From the NCBI GenBank assembly GCA_025455505.1, contig JALOMK010000144.1, positions 1 through 6,569 of the forward strand: a stretch of DNA of 6,569 nt. The letters are read 5' to 3'. The DNA comes from Bacteroidales bacterium (GTDB lineage: Bacteria; Bacteroidota; Bacteroidia; Bacteroidales; VadinHA17). Positions within the stretch are counted from its first letter, which is position 1. Every line of letters starts with the position of its first letter. Under the pieces are notes generated by a model. It made no database searches. It was not told the DNA's origin and saw only the letters and a list, made by a program, of their open reading frames with translations. Positions 1 to 6,026 of the stretch are shown here, piece after piece. The translations under genes and the position numbers were made by a program.

Positions 1-1
1 C

Positions 2-358
2 GTCCATCTGGTTTATAACTTCCTTCTCCATGTTATAGAGGGTGGCATAGCTCAGATCCGCCCCGTAAACACCGAGGTTCATCGCCCTTTTTGTACTGCT
101 GAAATACTTCTTTGTGTTCTCAACCGGATTCGATATGCCAAGATTATATCCGACCTCGAGGTCTGACAACAGCCTTATGATTTCAGCTGAGGTTGGCAGG
201 GGATAAACATTCTCCTCGATCTTCTTCTCAAGGGTGTCAACCGTCTCCTTCTCAAAGTCCTTAATCTGTCGCTCAGCTGATCTGTTCTTGCACGAACCGG
301 TGAGTAAAACCCCTGAAACCAGAACCGGAAAGATTAAACCTGCAATAACTTTTTTCAT
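2..358 (-). CDS. Lipoprotein of a Bacteroidota hypothetical family, 3' end outside window
   Basis: Only the first 119 codons are present; the frame is open to the window edge, so the gene is cut by the window rather than broken. The start is the ATG at 358-356. The N-terminus is a lipoprotein signal: MKK, a hydrophobic stretch of about residues 4-20, and a lipobox-like LTGSC with the lipidated cysteine at residue 23. The mature protein would sit in a membrane facing the periplasm or the surface. A charged, probably helical linker follows (about 28-50, many K/E/D), then a segment with YPLPTSAEI (52-60), GISNPVENTKKYF (74-86) and NLGVYGADLSYA (94-105). That last part resembles a conserved Bacteroidota family of unknown function that I remember but cannot name. 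No function is proposed. It is divergent from the C-S lyase gene, with 155 bp between them, and has no visible link to the arginine genes. Confidence 0.8.
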   Translation of the reverse strand, partial: MKKVIAGLIFPVLVSGVLLTGSCKNRSAERQIKDFEKETVDTLEKKIEENVYPLPTSAEIIRLLSDLEVGYNLGISNPVENTKKYFSSTKRAMNLGVYGADLSYATLYNMEKEVINQMD

Positions 359-464
359 ACTTCAAGTCTGTTTAATAGTGTAAGAATAGCCTTTAAAAAT
401 CGCCCATAAAAGTAATAAATATTATTTAAACTAATAAGTACCATTTTTATATATCTTTAGCCCG

Positions 465-520
465 CTGAAAACATCTGGTTTTTCAATGGCCTCTGAAAAC
501 ATCTGGTTTTTCAATGGCCT
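465..520. repeat. Exact tandem duplication, 2 x 28 bp, over a start region
   Basis: Positions 465-492 and 493-520 are identical copies of a 28-bp unit that begins ctgaaaacatctgg and ends ttcaatggcct. Each copy contains a small inverted repeat, TGAAAA then TTTTCA, around an 8-nt loop (466-485 and 494-513), and each has an ATG directly after it (486 and 514). Only the second ATG is in frame with the C-S lyase. The first opens a 14-codon frame ending at the TGA at 528-530, overlapping the start of the real gene. The unit length is not a multiple of 3, so the copies cannot extend the protein. Replication slippage or an assembly artefact could both produce this. Confidence 0.95.
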
Positions 521-1689
521 GGAATTTTGACGATGTACCTGCTAGAGAAGGAACAAACTGCATAAAATACGACCTCAGGAAAGAAACTTTCGGAACCGGG
601 GATGTTATTCCAATGTGGGTTGCGGATATGGATTTCAGAACACCCCCATTCATAACCGAGGCCTTGCATAAAAGGCTTGAACACGATATTTTCGGCTACT
701 CATTCCGCCCTGATAAATACTGCACATCGATTTCTGACTGGTTCCATGCAAGGCATGGATGGAAGCCTGAGAAAGAATGGATAGTTTTCTGTCCCGGCAT
801 AGTTCCTGCACTTAATCTGTGCACGCTTGCATTCACTGAGCCTGGTGACGGCATCATAGTGCAGCCTCCGGTTTATTTCCCGTTTTTTTCAGCGGCAGAG
901 GCCCATGGCAGGAAGCTTAAGATGAACAGGTTAATCGAGAATAACGGGAAGTGGGAGATGGACTACGACTCCCTGATACGTCTCATCGATGGCAGCACCA
1001 GGATGATAATAGTATCAAACCCTCACAACCCGGTAGGAAGGGCATGGAGAAGACATGAACTTGAAAGGCTTCTTGAAATCTGCCTCGAAAACAATATAGT
1101 TATAATCTCCGATGAGATTCACTGCGACCTCGTTCTTCCAGGGTTCCGACACGTTCCAATGGCATCCCTGTCGGAAAAGGCAGCCCTTGCAACTGTCACA
1201 TGCATTGCCCCGAGCAAAACCTTTAATCTTGCCGGACTTTCAACCTCATCACTGATTATTCCCGATGACAGGCTCAGGAAGGCATTCAGTAAAGTTATTG
1301 GAAACCTGCATATAGGCAGCGGTAACATTTTCGGCACGGAAGCCTCAATTGCAGCCTATACGCACGGGGCGGAATGGCTCGACGAACTCCTTGTCTACCT
1401 CGAAAAGAACATTGCCCTGGCAGAGGATTATTTCAGGGAGAGGATCCCGGAAATAATCCCGGTGAGTCCTGAGGCAACTTACATGATGTGGCTCGACTGC
1501 AGAAAACTGGAGTTGGATCCGGGGCAGATGCGGAAGTTTTTTATTGAAAAAGCCGGTGTCGGCATGAATGAGGGTTCAAGCTTCGGACCCGGCGGTGAGG
1601 GATTCATGCGGATGAACCTGGCTACAACATTCAAGACCGTGGAAAAAGCCCTCGATAGTATAGAAAAAGCTGTTTCATCATTACGATAA
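514..1689 (+). CDS. patB: PLP-dependent C-S lyase, MalY/PatB type (cystathionine beta-lyase-like)
   Basis: This 391-residue protein is a fold-type I PLP enzyme of the aminotransferase class I/II superfamily, MalY/PatB branch. Family members cleave the C-S bond of cystathionine or related cysteine conjugates, giving a thiol (homocysteine from cystathionine), pyruvate and ammonia in the cytoplasm. Visible features: the MalY/PatB-like start NFDDVPAREGTN and the motif IPMWVADMDF (32-41); PPVYFPFF with Tyr121 as the likely PLP ring-stacking residue; SNPHNPVGR (168-176) with Asn172; ISDEIHCDL with Asp200 for the pyridine nitrogen; APSKTFNLAGL with Lys235 as the PLP Schiff-base lysine; and FMRMNLA with Arg366 for the substrate carboxylate. 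Length is normal and nothing is missing. The upstream frame closes at the TGA at 466-468 without another ATG, so 514 is the start. carA follows after 10 bp, suggesting cotranscription. The substrate cannot be read from the sequence, and the symbol marks the family only. Confidence 0.93.
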   Translation: MAWNFDDVPAREGTNCIKYDLRKETFGTGDVIPMWVADMDFRTPPFITEALHKRLEHDIFGYSFRPDKYCTSISDWFHARHGWKPEKEWIVFCPGIVPALNLCTLAFTEPGDGIIVQPPVYFPFFSAAEAHGRKLKMNRLIENNGKWEMDYDSLIRLIDGSTRMIIVSNPHNPVGRAWRRHELERLLEICLENNIVIISDEIHCDLVLPGFRHVPMASLSEKAALATVTCIAPSKTFNLAGLSTSSLIIPDDRLRKAFSKVIGNLHIGSGNIFGTEASIAAYTHGAEWLDELLVYLEKNIALAEDYFRERIPEIIPVSPEATYMMWLDCRKLELDPGQMRKFFIEKAGVGMNEGSSFGPGGEGFMRMNLATTFKTVEKALDSIEKAVSSLR

Positions 1690-1699
1690 AAGATAAAAA

Positions 1700-2785
1700 A
1701 TGAAAAAGAGCATCCAGGTAAGGCTGACACTCGAGGACGGCACCGTATACACGGGCCGGTCATTCGGGGCTGAGCTTGCATCGGCAGGAGAAGTTGTATT
1801 CAATACCGCAATGACAGGTTACCCTGAAAGCCTGACGGATCCTTCATACAGGGGACAGATACTCTGCCTCACCTACCCTCTTGTCGGCAACTACGGGGCA
1901 CCTGCACAAAGTGAGGAAAATGATCTTTTCAGGTTTTACGAATCACATTCAATACACATATCCGGACTTATTGTTTCGGACTATTCATTTGAATACAGCC
2001 ATTGGAATGCTACGGAAAGCCTGGGCGACTGGCTTGAAAAGAACAAGGTACCCGGCATTTACGGGATTGACACACGTGCCCTGACAAAAAGGATACGCGA
2101 AAAGGGAGCCATGCTTGGAAAAATAGAGCCTGATGGTTCCTCAATTGAATTCTATGACCCGAACAAGGTTAATCTCGTCTCGGAGGTAAGCACAAGCGGC
2201 AGAAAGGTCTATGGCGACGGCAGATACCGCATTCTGCTTGTCGATTGCGGTGTCAAGTATAATATTATAAGGAACCTTTTGAAAAGGGACACTACAATAA
2301 TCAGGGTTCCGTGGGATCATGATTTCCACAATGAGGAATATGACGGGCTCTTCATCTCAAACGGACCGGGTGATCCGAAGATGTGCGATGTGACTATAGG
2401 CAATATCAGGAGGTCATTCGAAGGCGACAAGCCGGTTTTCGGGATCTGCCTGGGCAACCAGCTGATGGCGCTTGCATCCGGCGCCGATACATACAAGCTC
2501 AAATACGGCCACAGGAGCCATAACCAGCCGGTTCTGCTCGTCGGCACCGACAAAGCTTATATAACCTCTCAAAACCATGGCTTTGCAGTTGACAACAAGA
2601 CACTTGCAGGTGAATGGGAGCCTCTTTTCATAAATATCAACGACAAGACAAATGAGGGAATGAAACACAGGAGCAAACCCTTTTTCTCAACCCAGTTTCA
2701 TCCCGAAGCTTCCGGAGGACCCACTGACACTGATTATCTTTTCGATGTTTTCATTGACAACATTGAAAAATCGCTCAGTCGCTGA
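1700..2785 (+). CDS. carA: Carbamoyl phosphate synthase small (glutaminase) subunit
   Basis: CarA hydrolyses glutamine and passes ammonia to CarB for carbamoyl phosphate synthesis, which feeds both arginine (through ornithine carbamoyltransferase) and pyrimidines. The 361 residues contain the CarA N-terminal domain (about 1-150; FNTAMTGYPESLTDPSY at 34-50, TYPLVGNYG at 58-66, GIDTRALTKRIR at 122-133). The class I glutamine amidotransferase domain follows (about 175-358), with FISNGPGDP (218-226), FGICLGNQ carrying the nucleophile Cys250, and QFHPEAS with His334 and Glu336. The triad is complete and the length is normal. The start ATG follows an A-rich stretch (aagataaaaa) 10 bp after the C-S lyase stop, a typical Bacteroidota initiation context. 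The last 11 bp overlap the end of argH on the other strand. Its partner carB is not next to it but beyond the argR-argG-argH block, about 3.2 kb downstream. I see no ARG box near this gene. Confidence 0.98.
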   Translation: MKKSIQVRLTLEDGTVYTGRSFGAELASAGEVVFNTAMTGYPESLTDPSYRGQILCLTYPLVGNYGAPAQSEENDLFRFYESHSIHISGLIVSDYSFEYSHWNATESLGDWLEKNKVPGIYGIDTRALTKRIREKGAMLGKIEPDGSSIEFYDPNKVNLVSEVSTSGRKVYGDGRYRILLVDCGVKYNIIRNLLKRDTTIIRVPWDHDFHNEEYDGLFISNGPGDPKMCDVTIGNIRRSFEGDKPVFGICLGNQLMALASGADTYKLKYGHRSHNQPVLLVGTDKAYITSQNHGFAVDNKTLAGEWEPLFININDKTNEGMKHRSKPFFSTQFHPEASGGPTDTDYLFDVFIDNIEKSLSR

Positions 2786-4118
2786 TATGACCGATAAGCC
2801 TTTCTGCAAATTCCGAGGCGGGCGTATTGCGAAAGGGCGACATGCGCTTCTCAAACAATGATGCTATCTCGGCATTGCACAGGTTGCCAATGCTGCCTTC
2901 ATGAACATAGTCTGATATCACGGTTCTCGAGAATGATGAATTCTTAACCATCTGCGATACTGCCTTGTAGGCATCCCTGAACGGGATACCCGTCTTCACA
3001 AGCCGGTTGACTTCCTCGGTGCTGAATATGTTATTATAAAGAGGATTGTCAGTAATATTCTTCCGGATCCTGATGTTGTTCATCATAAGAAGCATTATTT
3101 CAATGCATTCCCTCATCTCGTTGAAACCATCAAAGACGAGTTGTTTAAGAAGCTGAAGGTCACGGTTATATCCCGAAGGCAGGTTACTTGTCAGCATTGC
3201 AACCTGGCCCGGGAGGGTCTGCAGGACATTTGTCCTTGCCCTTATCAGTTCAAACACATCAGGGTTCCTCTTCTGGGGCATAATACTCGACCCTGTTACA
3301 TATTCATCGGGGAAATCAATGAACCTGAACTCAGTGCTCATATAAAGGCAGATGTCCATCGAAAGTCTCGAAAGTGTCTGACCGGCAGAAGCTATTGCCG
3401 ACGCCACAGCCATTTCTATCTTTCCCCTGCTGAGGCTGGCGTAGGCAGAATTGAAGAGGAGGTCGTCAAAATCAAGCAGTTCCGAAGTCAGTCGCCTGTT
3501 AAGCGGCAGGGTAGTCCCGTAACCTGCGGCAGTACCGAGCGGATTCTGGTTATTGAGCGACCTGGCTGCCGAGAGCAGGACTATATCGTCGGCAAGCGAT
3601 TCGGCATAGGCGCCGAACCATAGCCCGAACGATGATACCATTGCTGGCTGCATGTGAGTGTATCCGGGAATAAGCACTTCGCGGTGCTGTTCGCTGAGCG
3701 ACTGGAGCCTCAGAAATAGTTCCCGTATGAGGAAAGCAAGCTTGTCAATCTCTTCCCTTGTATAGAGGCGTATGTCGACAAGTACCTGGTCGTTCCTTGA
3801 CCTGCCAGTGTGTATCTTCCGGCCTGTCGTGCCAAGAATTGATGACATTTCCTTTTCGATCTGGGAATGTATGTCCTCGACATCTTCCTCAATAAGAAGG
3901 GTATTCTCCTCGTCATACTCGAAAAGTGAATGCAGGGCCTTAAGAAGTTCATTTTTCTCAGACTTCGATAACAATCCCACGTTTTCGAGCATTATCACAT
4001 GAGCCATTGAGCCAACTATGTCCCATTTTGTCAGCGCAAGATCTGTCTGCCTGTCACGGCCGGCAGTGAATTCAATAATTGCAGGTTCCGGATTAATTCC
4101 TTTCTCCCAGAGTTTCAT
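2775..4118 (-). CDS. argH: Argininosuccinate lyase
   Basis: ArgH splits argininosuccinate into arginine and fumarate, the last step of arginine synthesis; it works as a homotetramer in the cytoplasm. The 447 residues belong to the fumarase/aspartase superfamily. The three conserved regions are TGRSRNDQ (104-111), PGYTHMQPA with His155, and the superfamily signature GSSIMPQKRNP (276-286) with the probable catalytic serine at 278; Lys283 and Asn285 are also present. The frame is open further upstream, to a TTG at 4181, but that would run into argG and add a 21-residue tail unlike ArgH. The ATG at 4118, giving MKLWEKG, is the natural start. It lies 40 bp after the argG stop behind a U-rich leader with no Shine-Dalgarno. 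It is the third gene of the argR-argG-argH run. Its TGA stop lies inside the end of carA, leaving no room for a terminator between the two. Confidence 0.97.
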   Translation of the reverse strand: MKLWEKGINPEPAIIEFTAGRDRQTDLALTKWDIVGSMAHVIMLENVGLLSKSEKNELLKALHSLFEYDEENTLLIEEDVEDIHSQIEKEMSSILGTTGRKIHTGRSRNDQVLVDIRLYTREEIDKLAFLIRELFLRLQSLSEQHREVLIPGYTHMQPAMVSSFGLWFGAYAESLADDIVLLSAARSLNNQNPLGTAAGYGTTLPLNRRLTSELLDFDDLLFNSAYASLSRGKIEMAVASAIASAGQTLSRLSMDICLYMSTEFRFIDFPDEYVTGSSIMPQKRNPDVFELIRARTNVLQTLPGQVAMLTSNLPSGYNRDLQLLKQLVFDGFNEMRECIEIMLLMMNNIRIRKNITDNPLYNNIFSTEEVNRLVKTGIPFRDAYKAVSQMVKNSSFSRTVISDYVHEGSIGNLCNAEIASLFEKRMSPFRNTPASEFAERLIGHISD

Positions 4119-4158
4119 GTCATAAAAAATAAAAAGTTGAACATAGCTGGCGCCTTCC

Positions 4159-5388
4159 CTATTTATTGCTTGCTTCCACAATTGCCCTGTGAGCCATCAG
4201 CCTGATGGCATTTATCCTGATGAAGCCCTTGCTGTCGGTCTGGTCAAATCCGCCCTCGATATCCATACTCGACAGCTTCTTGTCATAGAGCGAAGATGGT
4301 GATTCGCGGCCCTCTATGAGCACATTGCCCTTGTACAGGCAGAGGTGCACTGCACCATCTATAAGCTCCTGGCTTTTCTCAATTGCAGCCATGAGGAAAT
4401 CCATTTCGGGACTGAACCAGAAGCCGTTGTAGATAAGCTCAGCGAACTTGGGTGTAAGCATGCTGACAAGCCTCATCACTTCCCTGTCCATTGCTATTCC
4501 TTCAATATCCTTGTGAGCTATGTGCAGAACCGTTGCAGCAGGAGTCTCATATACCCCCCTCGATTTGATTCCCACGAAGCGGTTCTCTACCATGTCGAGA
4601 AGTCCTATGCCGTTCCTGCCGGCCAGGTCATTCAGATATACATACATATCATACGAATCTGTGAATTCAGTCCCGTCATCCTTGTTGACAAGCTTCACGG
4701 GAAGCCCGTTCCTGAAGTGAATGACAATACGTGTTTCCTTGTCAGGGGCATCCTGGGGCAATACCATTTTTTCGAGCATTTCCTTCTGAAGGGGGAACAT
4801 CGGATCTTCAAGGACACCGGCCTCGTGACTTATGTGCATAAGGTTATCGTCTTCACTGTATGGCTTTGCTATGCTGGCCTTTACGGGGATATTCCTGTCT
4901 GCAGCATACCTTAGCAGGTCGGTGCGACCCTTGAATGCATCGAGAAACTCCCTGTCCTTCCAGGGCGAAATGACCTTAACCCCTGGCATCAGGGCATAAT
5001 AGCACAGTTCAAACCTCACCTGGTCGTTTCCCTTGCCTGTGGCACCGTGAGCAACGGCAAAGGCGCCCTCCTGCCTGGCAACCTCAATCTGTTTCATTGC
5101 AATCAGGGGCCGTGCAAGTGCGGTACCCAGCAGATACCTGTCTTCGTATATCGCGTTAGCCATAATAGCCTTGAGTACATACTTCTCAACAAATTCCCTT
5201 TTCAGGTCGGAAATCACAACTTTCGATGCTCCCAGCAGCAGGGCTTTCTTCCTGCACTCATCAAAATCTTCTGCCTGCCCTACGTCAGCAACAAAGGCAA
5301 TAACTTCATATCCTTTTTCAATCAGCCACTTAAGTATCACCGAGGTGTCAAGACCCCCGCTGTAGGCAAGCACTACTTTTTCTTTCAT
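4159..5388 (-). CDS. argG: Argininosuccinate synthase
   Basis: ArgG joins citrulline and aspartate using ATP, giving argininosuccinate, AMP and pyrophosphate. With the start at 5388 the protein has 409 residues. It shows the PP-loop ATP motif AYSGGLDTS (8-16), [14 protein letters not shown] (81-94), [14 protein letters not shown] (114-127), the citrulline/aspartate-site region [10 protein letters not shown] (182-191), SRGVYETPA (276-284) and a C-terminal [10 protein letters not shown]. Two ATGs are possible, 5394 and 5388, which differ by two residues; a GTG at 5415 is also in frame but unlikely, because it adds residues not seen in the family. argR ends 53-59 bp upstream with a hairpin between; argH starts 40 bp after the TAG stop. 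The protein is of the classical long ArgG type shared with Pseudomonas and animals. From memory, Bacteroides species carry a clearly different ArgG, so this one may mark a different lineage or a transfer. Confidence 0.97.
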   Translation of the reverse strand: MKEKVVLAYSGGLDTSVILKWLIEKGYEVIAFVADVGQAEDFDECRKKALLLGASKVVISDLKREFVEKYVLKAIMANAIYEDRYLLGTALARPLIAMKQIEVARQEGAFAVAHGATGKGNDQVRFELCYYALMPGVKVISPWKDREFLDAFKGRTDLLRYAADRNIPVKASIAKPYSEDDNLMHISHEAGVLEDPMFPLQKEMLEKMVLPQDAPDKETRIVIHFRNGLPVKLVNKDDGTEFTDSYDMYVYLNDLAGRNGIGLLDMVENRFVGIKSRGVYETPAATVLHIAHKDIEGIAMDREVMRLVSMLTPKFAELIYNGFWFSPEMDFLMAAIEKSQELIDGAVHLCLYKGNVLIEGRESPSSLYDKKLSSMDIEGGFDQTDSKGFIRINAIRLMAHRAIVEASNK

Positions 5389-5415
5389 CTTCATAATTAT
5401 TATATTAAACAACAC

Positions 5416-5444
5416 CGGACCATTCGTATCAGGTAAATGGCCCG
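5416..5444 (-). terminator. Hairpin between argR and argG, possible terminator or attenuator
   Basis: In the minus-strand RNA, CGGGCCAUU pairs with AAUGGUCCG: nine pairs, one of them G-U, around an 11-nt loop. It begins 3 nt after the argR stop codon and is followed by GUGUUGUUUAAU, a poor U-run. Read on the plus strand the stem has one A-C mismatch but is followed at once by TTTTTATCT, a much better U-run. It could therefore partly end transcription after argR, leaving reduced readthrough into argG, or stop rightward antisense transcripts. It could also simply be an RNA-stability element. No folding energy was computed. Confidence 0.4.
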
Positions 5445-5447
5445 TTT

Positions 5448-5933
5448 TTATCTGTAAGGTGATCTGACTTGTTCATGCAGGCCAGGAAATATAAGTTCCA
5501 GGCAAGTGTGCAACTGGCCCTGGCTTATCCCGTCGCGCGGGATAAGGAGTATCGTATCATCGCCCGCAATTGTGCCTGCTATTTCATACCTGCCGGCCCC
5601 GTCAATGCAGTAGGCAGTGCTGCTTGCATTTCCCGGGAGAGTTTTTATAACCAGCATTCCCCTGGCCTCAACTATTTCGCGTATCACTGGAAGAATGCTG
5701 CGGTTCATGCCGACGGCTGAAGCCTGCCCGACTTTTTGCGGCATGGCAAACTTGTATCCTCCCTCCCCGTCCGGTATACGTGAAACTCCAAGCTGGCGCA
5801 GGTTCCGCGACAATGTTGCCTGGGTACATTCAATCCCCTCAAGGAAGAGCCTCCTTATCAGGGCTTCCTGGGTCGAAACAGCTTCCCGGCTGATTATCCT
5901 TTCAATTGCCAAAAGTCTTTCGGCCTTTTGCAT
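5448..5933 (-). CDS. argR: Arginine repressor
   Basis: ArgR is an arginine-binding hexameric transcription regulator that represses arginine synthesis genes when arginine is plentiful. The 161 residues show the two-part family layout. The N-terminal winged helix-turn-helix domain (about 1-65) includes [17 protein letters not shown] (37-53), whose Ser42-Arg43 match the DNA-contacting SR pair of the family. The C-terminal arginine-binding and oligomerisation domain (about 80-155) includes SSTAYCIDG (104-112) and the hallmark [12 protein letters not shown] (120-131), with Asp125 and Asp126 as likely ligand residues. The ATG at 5933 is the only start: an in-frame TGA lies at 5942-5940, just upstream. 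The gene leads the argR-argG-argH run and its start codon sits inside a predicted ARG box, so autorepression is likely. C-terminal length and motifs are complete. Confidence 0.97.
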   Translation of the reverse strand: MQKAERLLAIERIISREAVSTQEALIRRLFLEGIECTQATLSRNLRQLGVSRIPDGEGGYKFAMPQKVGQASAVGMNRSILPVIREIVEARGMLVIKTLPGNASSTAYCIDGAGRYEIAGTIAGDDTILLIPRDGISQGQLHTCLELIFPGLHEQVRSPYR

Positions 5934-5965
5934 TTTTATTCATTTTAGATGCAAATATATGCATT
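5927..5965. promoter_or_regulatory. Predicted ArgR operator: pair of ARG boxes
   Basis: The enterobacterial/Bacillus ARG-box core is TGAATWWWWATTCA. Box A core at 5929-5942 reads tgcatttttattca, matching 13 of 14 positions. Box B core at 5950-5963 reads tgcaaatatatgca, matching 11 of 14, and is itself an inverted repeat (ATGCA-N6-TGCAT, 5949-5964). The cores start exactly 21 bp apart, so the 18-bp boxes 5927-5944 and 5948-5965 are separated by 3 bp, the known spacing for one ArgR hexamer. Box A covers the argR start codon and box B the predicted argR -7 element. The binding is inferred; the motif, spacing and the neighbouring argR are seen. Confidence 0.75.
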
Positions 5966-5981
5966 TTCCTGGCAAAACAAA
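5952..5981 (-). promoter_or_regulatory. Predicted argR promoter of Bacteroidota type
   Basis: On the minus strand, TTTG (5981-5978) is followed after 18 bp by TATATTTG (5959-5952), an exact fit to the Bacteroidota -7 consensus TAnnTTTG. The spacing is close to that of the primary sigma factor promoters described in this phylum. Transcription would begin around 5945-5947, giving a leader of only about 12-14 nt. The -7 element lies wholly inside ARG box B, so bound ArgR would exclude RNA polymerase. This probably drives argR-argG-argH. Confidence 0.55.
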
Positions 5982-6001
5982 TCCCAATCAAAAAATTGTG
6001 T

Positions 6002-6009
6002 TATTTTTG
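6002..6009 (+). promoter_or_regulatory. Possible carB -7 promoter element
   Basis: TATTTTTG matches TAnnTTTG exactly and lies 17 bp before the carB ATG. No TTTG or TTG is seen at the expected distance upstream (about 5979-5985), so the promoter is only half supported. The T-rich context makes a chance match possible. The ARG boxes end 36 bp before it. Confidence 0.3.
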
Positions 6010-6026
6010 GACCACAATAATCACAG

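Noticed and set aside
413..428. AT-only inverted repeat (AATAA-ATA-TTATT) as an operator
   Set aside because: Arms are 5 bp of pure A/T in a low-complexity spacer and lack the TG/CA ends of an ARG box; not distinguishable from background.
452..459. TATCTTTA as the -7 element of the C-S lyase promoter
   Set aside because: It matches TAnnTTTG at all but the last base, but no -33 TTTG lies at a suitable distance and the region is AT-rich, so chance is likely.
486..530. 14-codon upstream frame as a real leader-peptide gene
   Set aside because: It arises entirely from the 28-bp duplication plus the first bases of the lyase gene; it has no run of regulatory codons and no attenuator-like structure after it.
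3141..3623. 160-codon open frame on the plus strand inside argH
   Set aside because: It is antisense to the catalytic core of argH, and its cysteine- and histidine-rich translation matches no family I know.
4119..4181. N-terminal extension of argH from a TTG at 4181
   Set aside because: It requires a rare start codon, overlaps argG by 23 bp and adds residues absent from ArgH; the ATG at 4118 gives the usual N-terminus.
4345..4914. 189-codon open frame on the plus strand inside argG
   Set aside because: It lies wholly antisense to a clear argG with all family motifs, and its translation shows no recognisable domain. It is a shadow frame.
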